Below, in pieces: positions 40,801-54,400 of a DNA stretch of 64,000 nt. The position numbers and the translations under genes are program-made. The stretch spans positions 1 through 64,000 of the forward strand of contig RCAB01000032.1 of NCBI GenBank assembly GCA_003640385.1. The letters run 5' to 3'. Source of the stretch: Setaria digitata. Lineage: Eukaryota; Nematoda; Chromadorea; Rhabditida; Setariidae. Each line of letters opens with the position of its first letter. Positions within the stretch are counted from its first letter, which is position 1. The notes under the pieces are model-generated. The model saw only the letters and a program-made list of their open reading frames with translations. It was not told the origin of the DNA and ran no database searches.

Positions 40801-40959
40801 CGTGATTTGGTTGCTTATACGATTTATCCTACCATTGTCGTTCCAGAAAGATATACTTATCAGCACGATTATTTGAGCGATACGGAAAATTCAGATGTTA
40901 TTGATGCAGAAAGTTCTTTTTGGATAAATAAAAAAAGAACAAGTAAGGATGAATTATGA
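37855..40959 (+). CDS. GT25 procollagen galactosyltransferase-like protein (ER)
   Basis: Eight exons (37855-38111, 38318-38441, 38629-38784, 38989-39222, 39475-39620, 39842-40004, 40173-40389, 40619-40959) join in phase: 545 residues, shorter than human COLGALT1 (about 620). The family adds galactose to hydroxylysine of collagen in the ER. Seen: signal peptide (residues 1-20); YPVLSIAIRLENHAHVLSYF; LENLDYPKDQ; then in the second half DKIYVINLERR, KATDGQ, LPGYEDPYYKRPMKAGEVGC, the acidic motif VFEDDLRF, WDLIYLGRK, VGYSYWTLGYML, PVDEYIPIMF, LSDTE, and a C-terminal SKDEL retention signal. The first-half metal motif, normally DXD, reads FLKGDHLLTN here, and the following part of the N-terminal domain is reduced. 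The open stretch 40507-40569 was judged intronic because including it breaks phase. An acceptor abuts the ATG. Confidence 0.91.
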
Positions 40960-41835
40960 AGTTGTGTAAGATATAATTTCGGGTGACAAAGTTTTTACAG
41001 ACAGAGGCTATATCATGAGAATCGAATTTTCAACAGGCACCTATATTCTGTTTTAAATATACTTATATAATTTTGTTTTCTTTTGAATTTTGTTTTCAAA
41101 TTATTTTATCGCTCTTTTCTTGAACAGTTTAGCTATTAGCCATTTCATTAGTTACTACCACGATCCTTATATCTAACCACAGTAAGTTCAATGTTTATTC
41201 AGCTTTTTTGAAGCTGATATGCTTCTTCTTCGCAAGTGATGCCCTGGAAGTCCGAGAATTTTCGTAGCTTTACATTATTGCAAGCTTTAATTTTCCTTGC
41301 TCATTATTTTCTAGGCTTTATTCTGTATTTAATTTTATTTGTTTGAAATGGTGCTATTTCTATCTAATGATGCAGTGTTTTTGAATACTCCCTACCGATT
41401 TCTATTTCATATTTGCTGTCTTATTGTAACAGCTATAAGCGCTTTATTTTCCGAGAATCAGTAAAATTTTGATGAAAATTGTCTTGTGATTTATATTTTG
41501 CAGTTTGATGACTGCCTATGTTGATGATTATTTTAGTTTCTTCTTTCTCAAAGTCTAAAAAATAGAGATCTATGTAACTAATCTTACAGACTGATTTTAG
41601 AAGAAAACCTAATTTTGTGTTTGGCAGCAACTCAGAAAATATGCCTGTTAGCAGCAAATTTCATGCTGATCGTGTCAAGCGTTAAAATTCACTACACTGG
41701 AGACCTCGTGGAATCTTGTTTTCGATTGTTTTCTGTAAGGTTTATTTACCATTCCATCAAACTGCTGGTTTTTCCATTCGAAATCCCGAATTTGCTGGTC
41801 ACTTTGTTTCGCACGCATTTTTAGGACTGCACGAG
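40960..41835. other. Intergenic region, GT25 gene to STK16-like gene
   Basis: No exon recognised. A tttttag acceptor ends at 41824, 11 nt before the next ATG, consistent with trans-splicing of the kinase transcript. Two short plus-strand frames here (41433-41824) look like chance. Confidence 0.5.
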
Positions 41836-43732
41836 ATGGGTTGCATTTTCGGGAAGCCAGATCTTGAAATTGGATTGCGCCAATATCGGATACTAAAACC
41901 TTTTGCTGAAGGGTAATTTTGTGTTGTTATTTCAGAGGAAGGACAAAAAACTTATTTAGAAGGCTCTAATTTTATTCAAGAAAATAAAAAAGAGAGCAAT
42001 CGCTGTTAAATACAATAGTGATGTCTTTAACGGGAAACTGAGCTGAAAAGTTTATCAGATTAAAATTCACAGCTGTGTTATGACCATAGAGCAATACTGC
42101 TTAGATTTTTTTTTTTTATAGGGGCTTCAGTCAATTGTTTTTGGTGGAAGAATATAAAACTGGTCGGAAATGGGCCTTAAAACGGATTGATTGTCATTCA
42201 AAAATGGATGTTGAACGCGTTCGGAACGAAATTGATGTACAGCGACGGTTCGGAATGCATCCAAATATACTTTCGCTAGAATGTTTTACGGATGAAGAAA
42301 TTTTGCATGGTCTTCGATTTTCACTTATTTTCACTTTTTATAAGGTGTGTGATTGTTTTCCTCTGTTCTTCGGGAAATTTCTATGTTTAAAAGGATCATG
42401 AGATTAAATATCTTTTTGGTTGTAATTAAAATTTTTTGTTTCTTTCATCAGTTTCCTTCCTCTTATGTACTATACTGCACTAAGCATATTAATATTTACG
42501 GCAAATTTACTTGATGTTTTAGCGCGGTAGTCTTCAACAGGAACTTACAAACCGTCGTCCACGCTCTGATTTCATTGATGAGGAACGAGTGATACGCTTA
42601 TTTTTACAAATTGTTTCTGCTGTTAAATTGATGCATTTGTCTTCACCACCCATTGCTCACAGGTCATTGTTTTTTCGGTTTTTGAGCACATTTTAATAAT
42701 ATAATTCAGCCTACTTATTTTTATCTCATTTTGGTTAGAGAAGAAAATCCAGTAGCAGTTTGCCCATCCCTTCTCTTTTCAATTCTTTTTATCCTCAGGT
42801 ACTTCATAGGTTTCCCATCAATTTTTATTTTTTTTTTTCCAGGTTTATGTTTCTTTTTTTGAAGAAACTAGAGAATTTTTCAGAGACATAAAGCCGGCTA
42901 ATGTGTTACTATCAGATGACGATCGTCCCGTATTGATGGATTTCGGTAGTTGTTTCGCATGTCCAGTAATAATTAATGATGGAAAAGATTCGAGGATACA
43001 GCTGGTTAGTTTTTCTCAATATTAGTTTTTGGAATGGTTCACATCTTAGTGTCTGTAGCTAATTCGCATAATTATACACCTCCGTTTTAGGATGAAGCTG
43101 GCGAGCTATGTTCAATGCCATATCGAGCTCCAGAACTTTTTGTTTGTGAAGTCGGCTCAATAATAGATCAATCTATAGATGTTTGGGTCAGTTTTATGCT
43201 TGGAACTTCAATCGTTGCATTAAAGTAGAGTTTTCTAACCATTGTTACTATACATGGAAGAAGTAAGCAAAAGCAAGGGGAAATTAAAACTCCAAATTTC
43301 AGTCACTCGGCTGCCTTTTATTTGCCTTATGTTTCTTTCGTTCACCATTTGATGACATCTATGAACGTGGTGATAGCATTGCACTTGCTGTCCAGTCAGG
43401 GAAAATTACGTATATTGAGAGCCATCCGTAAGTTCAGTTTGTGCAAATTAGAGAATTTACCGTTTGAAATTTCCTAGTTTTGAGCAGTTTATCATCCGGG
43501 GTATTGAAAGGAAAAGTGCAGAATACCGCAAGTTCTTCTATCTTATTTTTTTCGTTTTATTTTATATAAGACTCTTAAATTAGTTGAGTTCCTTGAAATT
43601 TTAATTTTTCAAATTTCAATTTGTTCCAGGTACAGTCAGAAAGTCCTCGATGCAATTCGTGCAATGATAGCTGTTAATCCAAAAGATCGTCCAAACATTT
43701 CTTCCATCTGTGAAATATTGGGAGTATCCTAA
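41836..43732 (+). CDS. STK16: STK16-type (NAK family) serine/threonine kinase
   Basis: Seven exons (41836-41912, 42122-42344, 42523-42662, 42884-43004, 43091-43186, 43303-43427, 43630-43732) join in phase to 294 residues; human STK16 is 305. STK16 is a small, lipid-anchored Golgi and secretory-pathway kinase. Seen: MGCIF at the start, fitting Gly2 myristoylation plus Cys3 palmitoylation; glycine loop FAEGGFSQLFLVEE; catalytic lysine in WALKRID; PNILSLECF; HRDIKPANVLL; DFGS in place of the usual DFG-x; YRAPELF; DVWSLGCLLFALCFF; RGDSIALAVQ, a STK16 hallmark region; and a very short tail after the kinase core (stop 43730-43732). All catalytic residues are present, so an active kinase is expected. 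AAK1/GAK relatives are much longer, which favours STK16. Confidence 0.95.
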
Positions 43733-45404
43733 TCGTATGTAAAGGTAATACGCTGTGGAAGAAAACTCATTTTATATTTGGGGCCTTTCTGCGTTATGTT
43801 CAGGTTTGATATGCTGTATTAGTTTCAAGTTGTTATACTGTTACGTGTAAGGCCCAGGTTATTTTTTTTTTTATATTAAAATTAATTTGATACCTGCGTC
43901 GTTTTTTAATCTTTGGGTCACTTGGATCATTTAACATTTACTGTTCCTATTTTTCTACCTTCTTCTAGCTCTCTTGCACACCAATTAAAATATATCCGGA
44001 GAATACAGAATTACTCAAAATATGCGGTTAGAATCTATTTATCATATGTTTAAACTAAAGTGAATATGTCGTTATCCTTCCTTTTTCATTTCTGTCACAT
44101 TCAAAGTTTCTGTTCCATTCTTGATCCTATTATATTTTCACACCAAGAAGTACTGCATTTTATTTATTTTGAAATTCATTCAACAATAGAGTAAAGTAAT
44201 CACATTTTATTTGACGAATTTTTGCTTCCTCAAGTTTGTAACATTAAAAGATATTTTTAAGATAAAAGATAAACTAATTCAATCTTCTAGTACTTCCATC
44301 CTTTTAGTTGTCTTATAAGGTTCACTTGTAGTGAATGTTCCATTCATCGCTAGAAGCTGTTATCGATTCTTTCTAATATGTATTTTCTGGTATTTCAAAT
44401 GTGAAGCTAAGTGTAATGTAACAAGAGAATTAAAAATCGAAAGTGAGGTGACAGCATAGTGGCATCATGTTATTAAAATTAATAAATAGAAGTGTAATTT
44501 TAAATCCAATAAGTGGAGTGAATGAATACTCCTCAGCTACAATGTCTGTAAGGAAGTGATATTATGAAGAACATTGCTTTGCCTGAAGAGATGCGGAAGT
44601 GAAAGATATAAATATATCAGGAAGAATAATAAGCTATAAGCGATGATTCTGTAGGAAGAGGTTTGAGGAAAGGATTTTTCTGGATTTCTTATATCACTAC
44701 TCACATTTTCTTTTTTTTTTTTTTGAAGCTTCTAGAAGTGCTTTACAAGTCGTCGGTATAAACTCTGTGTGGTAAGAGAAGGTAAAAACCAGAATCTTAC
44801 CTCGACGTGATACCAATTCAGCTTCAGGTGTGAGCACTATGTAAAACATGGACCCTCCAAAAGTATGGCATCTGCTATGTTTGCTGCAAGTATGCTTTTT
44901 TTTTTTTAACTTCCTTCAAGAAACGGGAAATAGCAAGCAATATTATCTTAGAACTTTCTTATTCAAAAAGCTCAAATTTTTGATTAGAGTTTTCATTAGA
45001 TTTCTAAAGGGAATTAGATTCCTGCATTTGGTCAGCGTAACATTCATTAATGAAGTAAGCTAAGAAAGAAAATAAAGGGTTGAGTTTAATGAAATAAATG
45101 AAATAGGCTTCTTCTATACAGCACTATATATATATTGTTCGAAATATGATAAATTACATTAACTGATTATCAATGAATCATAAGACAGAACATGAACAGA
45201 ATGATTATAGAGAGAGTTAAATTTGAATTAGACTTGAAATGATCTCTCTAAAGCAATGATTCTTGACGCAATAACTGATCACGTTATCGAAATATAGAAA
45301 TAGAGGAAAATACAAAGCTAAGCCCGCATATCATTTAATGAACCATTAAAACAAGCAGACAGTGCAAAACAAACGAAGTTTTATTGTTGGACCAATTAAA
45401 ATAA
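43733..45404. other. Convergent intergenic region
   Basis: Lies between the 3' ends of the kinase (plus) and ephrin (minus) genes and should hold both 3' UTRs. No exon recognised; AT-rich with T-runs near 43862 and 44710. Confidence 0.5.
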
Positions 45405-48400
45405 TCACGCGGTAGCAGTGAAATATAGGAATAATAGAGCTATTGTTGTCAGTGATATGCTCAACTGATAATTGCAAGCCATACCGCTTTCTACAAAAAT
45501 AAATAAATAAATAAAAGCAGTAATTTTCTAGTATAAATGGCAATAAAATTAACTTAACAAAGATTTCCTCTCCGATGGTATGTTAAAGTTTTTTTTTTTT
45601 TCATCGAAATATCTGCTTTCCAGTATTTCTCATTTTATAAATTCATTTCTTTACTAGCTTAATCACAATACTTGTGTTATACTTATGCTTTTTTTTTTTT
45701 TTTTCTCAATAATCTTAGCCTTTTTATTTTCACTTACTACATTCAATTTCCAAAAAATGTTTGCTGAAAATTGTGAAATTTTATAACAAGGAAGGAACAA
45801 AAAACTAATGCTTAAGTATTATGATTCCACGTTCAAACTTTGAAGAACTTAGGCAAATGAAGTTGCAATGAAAAGAATACATTAATTTTTCCATTATTAC
45901 CCTTTCCAGAAGGTCAAATAAAATGATTTCGCGGTCACTTAACTGTCTTTAGTCCATTATAATCTGGCAGGTGTTGAATAATAATAATAATCGGTCATTA
46001 TTTGAATATTAGGTTCTCAAATTACAAAGGCGGCATTCTTTCTTTTACACCAGCTCTATAACTATACGCTATCTATTTGTTCTTGTTAATGATTATTGAT
46101 ATGAACAGTGTGTCTACCAGTTCCTAGTCTTCTATTCCAGTTTGCACTGAATAATTAATTTATCGCCTATTTCTCAGAAAACTTATGCTAAATTGTGATA
46201 TATTTAAATGGAATTTCAGAACTAACCCTCTTCCAGCGCAGAATATCCTTCAGCAGATGAATCACTAGTATGAATTATATACAATAATGGAGTTGACACT
46301 TCAGCTGAATTTCTGTAAATCCATCTCTTTCAGATGAAAAACTAAAATGAATTTCCTACAAATCTGTTGAATATACTTTCTTATTCGTAAAGAAACATTA
46401 ATTTTGCTCCTTTCTTAAGTGCTGCTTCTGTTCTCAATTATTGATAATGACAACACAATCAGTGTGCAAAATCAAATTACCCCTCCACTCTTCACTGAAG
46501 GGCACTAATTAAGAATAGCAATAATTGTTGATGTTCATAATTTAAAAAAAAAAAATTCTCTCTCTAAAAAATAAAATACAGCACCTAATCACTTCAACGA
46601 TAATTGTATGAGACAATTTCAACAACTGACAGATAAATGAAAAAGGCTTTATTTTAATTTGAAATACTGCTCGCTAATTTAAGGTGTACTGAAATTAATC
46701 GTAGTTGCTTGCGACAGAATAATTTTGGCTAATTGGTAATAAATCACATTTTCTTCGAACCTGAAAAACTTACTGTAATCGATGCCTAAAATGAGCACTT
46801 GAAGGTTCAACATAGTCATTCGGACCATCGCTTCGATCTGCAAAATCATTCAATTAAATGTTTAAATTTTTCATAAATTTTCATACGATTATCTATAATT
46901 TATGCCATTCAATTTGTTCACTTTACTGCAATTATTTGTTACTTTCTACCCACAAGCACGCAACTCCGTAATAGTCGTTAATTCATTTACGTCTGAATTT
47001 CCGTGCAGACATTTTTCAAATTTTAATAATTTTCAAGCATTTATTGCTGTCAAATTGACCATTAGAAGGCAATGACGTATTTATGACAATAGAGCTTTCA
47101 AGATTGAAATTCATTACTTGGAACCTCACTTTGTTATCTTTTAAATAATTTATAATGCTTTTGAGTAAGATGAAATAGCTGATTTCTGTTTGCATTGAAT
47201 AAGATTAATCTTATTCATAAATTAACTAACAGATTTGAACTGTAGCAAAGCAAACCATACAAGGGCAAATTATTTAATTACGGAATAGTCGAAAAAAAAA
47301 AAAAAAAATAGGAGGAAGCAGAAGATGTGGGCAATCAAATCACTATTGCTTTTAATTGGCTAATTAATTGAAGCCTTTCTCAGGATCTATCTTATCCAAT
47401 AATTTCCAGCTAATGCCTATGTTAGGCATTGTTTTCATATAATGATTTTATTTAAATAATTTGAGATATTAGCAATTTTTTCTTTAAGTCCATCAAAAAC
47501 AAAAAAAAACTTTTTAAGTTGAAGAAGATTTTTAAAAATTAGCTAAATTTTTACAAAAACCCATGAATTAAAAATCATTCCCTAATGCACTTCTTGGTCA
47601 AATAGTAAAGTTTTCAGAATCTTAAATTTGGTTATGAGACATGGTAAAATGAATATATGACAATACAAGAGAAGCCAATTACTGTTTAATCTCATTATTT
47701 ACTTGTTCATTTACTTAGAAGTTTATTCCTATCAAATTTTACACATTCAACTTCGAACTAATTTTCCTTAAATGCTTATCTACTTTTATAATTTGGACAA
47801 ATATTTAAAATCCATTCCTATTCTTACTTCCTCGATCAGTTAGTTCACTATGGGGTATCGTAGCAACAACAACAACAACAGAGATGGACAATGGTACAGA
47901 GATGATTGTTTTTGGTTTATAATAATGATTCAAATTTTAAAAGAGTCTTGAAGTGTAGTGTATGTTAGTGTTTGTTTGTTGGCATCCTTAAACTCTCTTA
48001 ATGAATGTATTAAGTATCTCTTCCATGTGTAGTGTTATTCTCCTCCACTCACAATTTATTGAGTAATTCAAATAAAATTAACATTAAATTTTATGAATGT
48101 GTTTCTGGTCACTTTTGATAGGCTTTCATTTCACAAATCATTGAAATAATACCCTAACCAGAAGATTCTGCAATCATATCAAGCTTATTGCCGTTTCATT
48201 GATGAGAGACAAATGCTTCGGTCAGTTACACCTGTTCATTCGGATACTATTTGATTGGCATTAACATGTAAAAACTGCTTACCCATCAAATTTTGCCACT
48301 TCTGCAGTACCGATTAGCCTGTTTCTGTTATGCATTAATTATTGCCACTGTTCTATTTATTAGCAATGTAATACCCAATTAGCCATGTTAGTGAAACATT

Positions 48401-51400
48401 ATGCTGGCAACGATAATTGAGAAGAATGTGATCTTATTGCTGAGTTCAAGCTAAGTTTAAAATTATATTTTAGAATTTCCTTCTCTTTCCAAGCCACTTT
48501 TCCTGCAACGAAACTTTTACCTGATTGAATTTCAAATTTGATTTTCATATGTTCGCTAGCACATAGACCACCGGACCGCCTGTCAATGCCCTTTTCGGTG
48601 CCATCCGAGGTGGCTGAAAAATAATGTTCAAGAAATAATGCTACATAAAATTTCTGGAAATCGAAACAGCATATTCTTTCATTTCTTTTATCTGATTGAA
48701 TTTCAAATTTGATTCTCATATGTTCGCTAGCACATATACCTTTTTTAATTATCATCTGGTGGTGTAAATCAACTCAGATTGTTGTAGTTTAGTAAACAGC
48801 ACATTTCAGTTTCCGGTATGTTAATTAGGTCAAAGTTCCTATTTCTCTAAATCCCAATCATTTGGTTAAATTATCTAATTAAAGAAAGAAATAATTCTTC
48901 AGCAGGTGATATTGTCGCTGTCATTTTTCCAGTCCATATAAAACATTCATCTAGAGATGTAAATCAACTCAGGTTCTTATCAAATTATTTTATAAAACTT
49001 TTATCCGCCTCTGTTCCCCTTGTTCTGTCTTATGAAATATTAAAATACAACTATTCATAAAACGAAAAGTAAACAACAACAAATAGCTAAAGAAGTAGGA
49101 TGAAAAGGAAAGGAAGGAAACATTGGAATGAATGTCATCTGTCACTTGTAACCAAAAAGTGTGTCTCTTGTCACTTATAAACCAAGCTATGTCTCCTGTC
49201 ACCTGTAACTATCTGTGGTTTGTTTTTTTTTTTCCTTATCTTTTTCGTGACAAAATGTAAAGAATGCAAGATGAAATGAACACTCCCAAGGTCATATATA
49301 AGTAAAGATGAGAAATGATTCATCCATTCAGTTTCATTTCCTATTTTCATTAATTGATAGGAAATTTATTTCTGTTTGTCAACAGGGCTCAGTTTCATTG
49401 AACAGGTCTCTTTCTTAAATTTCTTCAATACCTCCTCATTCTGAGGAACTCTCCCCCACTTATTTCCTCCCTTTCTCAAACTTTTCGCCTTTTTCAAGAA
49501 TTAAAATACTGCTTGATGATGCCACTAAAGGACTCATTTCCTTTTTTTTTTGCCGACTTACTAAATTAAGAAAGAATGATAGTTGCGTAACCGGAAAACA
49601 TCTGCTCTGATTCTCTCTATATTTTATTTTACACGTGAATATCTTTTCAATTTTCAGTAAGGTACCAACAGTACAAGAAAATAATACCTATATGTGATAA
49701 GCTTTTTCTTTAATGCTGTAGATATGATTACTCTCTCAAAAAAAAAAAAAAAAAAAATTAATTCAATGAATTTCATATCGGTTTGGAAGTTTGTCATCAT
49801 TTACTAGATATAACCTACTCAAAATTTACGCTATAATTTACGAAATATATTGTAATTCGTGAAATTGCAACACTTTTTGTGTGATAATGAATAAATTGTA
49901 CAATCCCGCACATTGCTCTAAAATTTATTTATTTTGAAGCATTTCACATAATATCTCTTTTCTCTGTATAAAATAATTCCGGATGATTGCATCGTTGTCA
50001 GTGATCTTTTTGGGACTGTATTAGTAAGATTCTATGGATCTGTGAATGAATGAAAAGAGTGCATTGCATTGAAATCACTAGATTAAATTAGCAATCCTTC
50101 CCATGTTTTCTTATAAACCTTTATCTTTCTTTACCTCGACCGGTCTATTTATATTAAATCAAATCCTAACCAAGAAGTAGAAATTAGATTATACAATTAA
50201 ATATCAGGTTAAAATGTTTGCCTTTGTTAATTGTCCAATTAAGAAACGGGAAAATTTATACCATTAAAATTTTCAATCGCAACATACACATTCCCCCAAC
50301 CTTTCTTTTTATTTCCTATCATCACAAAATTTTTATTTTCAATGACATTCTAAAAATTAAATTCTAAAAAGTACTTTCACTTCATACAGTTAAGGAGAGA
50401 AAAAGCAGGAAATACTAGAAAAAACTAAACATCCGTTATGTGAAATGAAATAAAATAACTGTAAAAAGAAAATCAACGAATGATACATACGTCAGTAAGT
50501 GTTCCGTCCATTAATCGGTACGACATACAGGCGTTCTCTTTAATAGCATAATTTCTTTGAATAATTTATATAAAAGAAAGAAAATCAGGAAAATTTGATG
50601 TAGCATGAGCTTAATGCTTCTCTTTCTTGAATTCGTTGGAATCTGATGGATGATAACGCTATTTTCGAGATCTTTTATCAGTTTAAAAAGAATTATGCTT
50701 TTTCTCTTGTTAATAGTTTGTTCGCTGTACATTTTATCGACATTTAAGTTCTTCAAGATAAAAAATAAAAATAAAAAATAAAATTTAAACTTACTGATAA
50801 AATAATAGTTATGGCCTGGTTTGAATTCTAACGCACCGGGAAGCGGAGAAAAATCTCGAAAGACGATACTAATTGAGGATTGCTGTCTCGGGGTTTGACA
50901 TACTCCAATTAATCTTTCATCCATCAATTGGCAGTTGTCATAACCACTTTGAGATACCTAAAAATCAAAATATAGTAAGATGAAATAAAAAGCAGGATAG
51001 CTAATCATTGTTATCTTCCCTACATATTTCCCCTTTATTTCATTTATCTATTACAGCTTCTGTTTGTTAGACAAATACAGCAATATAACTTAAAGTTCTA
51101 TTCCTCGAATGCTACTATCATTTCATTCCATTTCAACATATCCCTGAAATTTTGTTCGCTTCCGGTCTATCTTTTATTCATTCTCTTCATTCTCGATGAA
51201 TAGCTCTATGAAAGAGAGACTAAAGAAGAGAAAATAAGTCATAAAAGTCACATGACCTTAGGATGATTACCCTTATCTTTCGTTATTTAACAGCCACTGT
51301 ACTGTGTTTATTATCCGCAACAACAGGGTGTGGTAGTTTGCAGAGAGAATAACGACAATGTATCGAGTAATTAATCCAAGGAATATACAAAGTAGCAACA

Positions 51401-54400
51401 AGTCATAATTTTGTCTATTTTACGGTCTTTTACCGTTCTAAGTTAGTTTTCATTGCGGTCTAAGAAATGATAATTGCCCTGCCACAAATGGTTGAATATT
51501 CAAAAACAATTCAACCGATTCATTAAGATATTTTAAATTTATCAGTTTTTTTTGCAGTTCAAACAGCATATTTCATATTTAAAAGAATATTTCATTAACA
51601 AAAAAAGAAAAAAATTGGCTGATTGTTGCAAGCTTGAAACTTTACCCGTACCTAGAAGGTAAAATAAAAAAAGACTAAAAATTGCATTTGCTTTTAGCCT
51701 CCTACAAATGGCTGATGAAAAATTAAGTCTGGAAAGCGATCAGAATCATCTTATTTGCAAAATTTTAGTTTAATAGGATACTTTGGATATGATCAAAATT
51801 CCATCTCTCAGTTTGCTTCATTGTACTTGCAGTTTCATTTTCTTTCAAATAACTTTTCAAGTACAAGAAATAAAATTATGACACAGTGTACGCCGTGGTA
51901 TATAGAAAACCGGAAAAGATGGTGCACCACATGAAGCCGGAAAGGATNGAAATAAAATTATGACACAATGTACGCCGTGGTATATAGAAAACCGGAAAAG
52001 ATGGTGCACCACATGAAGCCGGAAAGGATTGAAGCCTCCTGTCCTTTTATCAATTCATTTTTCACTGTTTCATATCAAATTATACTTGCCGGTTTATATG
52101 ATTTGTACTGCTTTTATTACTTTCCGCTTGACTATTTGCACAGTTCAAATAATGAAGTTTAAGTTTGCCAAGCGTGTACCATCACCGACAGACAAACGTT
52201 CCGATATTTGTTTTACAGTAGTGGATAATGAACAAACAGAGCTTGTAATCTTCTATTATCCGTCGAGAATGCTTTCTCGACATCACTGAATATGACACAA
52301 TTGTTGCTGTCCTAATAAATATTTGATGAATTGCTAGCATAGATAGATAACAGTGAAATGTTATCGTTTAGATCAGTTTCGTTTCTATTATTATTATTTT
52401 TTTTTTGAATTCTTTCCGAAGTGCTTTATTTTCGTACTTCCTTTGAATTTAACTCTCCAAACTGCTTGCTATAGGAAGCAATACCACTAAGTCATGAAGC
52501 CAACTGATGGACTCAAATGTCTTTTTTTTTTTTTTTTTTTTTTTTTTCAGCAGCAAGCTAACAATTGAGGTCCAAACTAACTTACTAGTCATCCGTAATG
52601 GAGTAGTAATTCGATGATACGGCATTAGGATCAGCACTGAAGATGTGGAGCAAAAATCAGCAAACGTGGAAAGATCCAACGAAAGTTTTGCTTATTACAT
52701 AGTGATAAAATCCAACTTCCGGCTCTTTTAACGATGATTATGTAAACTTCTTTTTTTGTCTACTTTAAATTGATCATAAATCAAACTTACAGCATATAAC
52801 TTTGTGTATTCATACGGTATCGATGGGTTCGTGTTTGGCTGAGGACAAACGATGGTTATTCGATCGAGTAATTTCACTGACATCACGTGATCCGTATTAC
52901 TTATGTCAAATCTGAAATTTCTGTGTTTATAATTTTCAATTTTTATTTGAAATTTGTAATGCTATCCAGTTTACAGGATTATCAGATATTCTAATTTCTT
53001 TCAAAATCCATTCAGTTTATCATGATTTTTGCCAATTTGTTGATAAGTTTGCTAATTAAATTTTTGACACGCTTCACATTCTTATCACATTTAATGCATT
53101 TTAAGTCTTAATTCGAAAAATTTAAATTTTAGTGTAATACTAGGTGTTAAAACATTTGCAATATTTCAAGAGATAAATTTTTCCTTATGGTAACACATTT
53201 TTGTTGTAAATGTCAAAATTTTCCCTTAGAACATTTGTCTGAAACTTCATTCTCCTATCTCTCTGTTACCAAATTTTGAAGTTTCAAATAAATTAGATGG
53301 ATGTTAGAAGACGAGAAAAAATTTGTAGTAGGTATTAGCTGACATATGTAAAAATGAAATTTATAGTCTTATTCCAGTTTAACTCCCATCTCTTCCACTC
53401 GTTGAGAGCTAATAGATGACAACAGTTGTTCCTTTGAACAACAAAAGGAAGTAGTAGTATTATCCTAACCTGCTAAGCCTTCACTCTCTTCCATTCAGTC
53501 TCCTCCTTAGATATGCCATAAATTTAATTTGAAATGATTTTACAATGACAACTACATCAGTTTATGCTCTATTATATTGACAAACTAATCCATTTACCAG
53601 ACCAGACATCACAGCCATAATCTTTTCCAATTTATACTAATTTTGAAATAGTTCGAAATTATTTTCAAAAATCTGTACGGACTTTTTGAATTTAAATTTA
53701 AGACTCTGACAGACAGAAAGATAAAATGTAGTCCTACTCATGTCTTAAAATGAAGTATTGAGAAAGTAAACAAGAAAGGAAAAACAAGCAATGAAATGAT
53801 GCGAAAAGAGAACCAAGGAATAGGAAGTGTTTTCCAGCTATCTGAACCATCGAGAACTGTAAGAACTGTAAAGATTGAACTCAAAAAAGTTCGAAATTTG
53901 AGACAACGAAGCCACAACGAAAATACAATCCGTATCGACAATTTTCAGTGTCTCCGATAATGAAGACCTGAGGGGAAGATAATGGAAATAAGCTTTAAAA
54001 AAATAAATAAATAAATAAATAAATAAAAGAAAAAAAAACTAGTAAATTAAAAATTGGACATTTCAGCAAAACAAAAATGGTGCACTTTTAGCAATATCTC
54101 ATTTGGTTTAGAATTAATTAATTAACCGGCTCAATTTCAAGAATTTAAAATATTTCGTTGATGTGTAGGTGAAATTTTAGATTTTCAAGTAATTGAATTC
54201 TATCAGTAGGAGTCAGTCAGTCCCTCGATCTTTGTAATAATAATTCACTGCCTTCCTCTTTTCTCATCATTTCAGTGAAAGAGTCTGATATTGATGAATT
54301 ACAAATGGCTTAATGATACAGTGTCAGGGTTTGTTTGTTGTGAATGTGTGCAGTGAACTATCTACGAGACCGAGAACAGATTATGACAGTTGATAAATAA

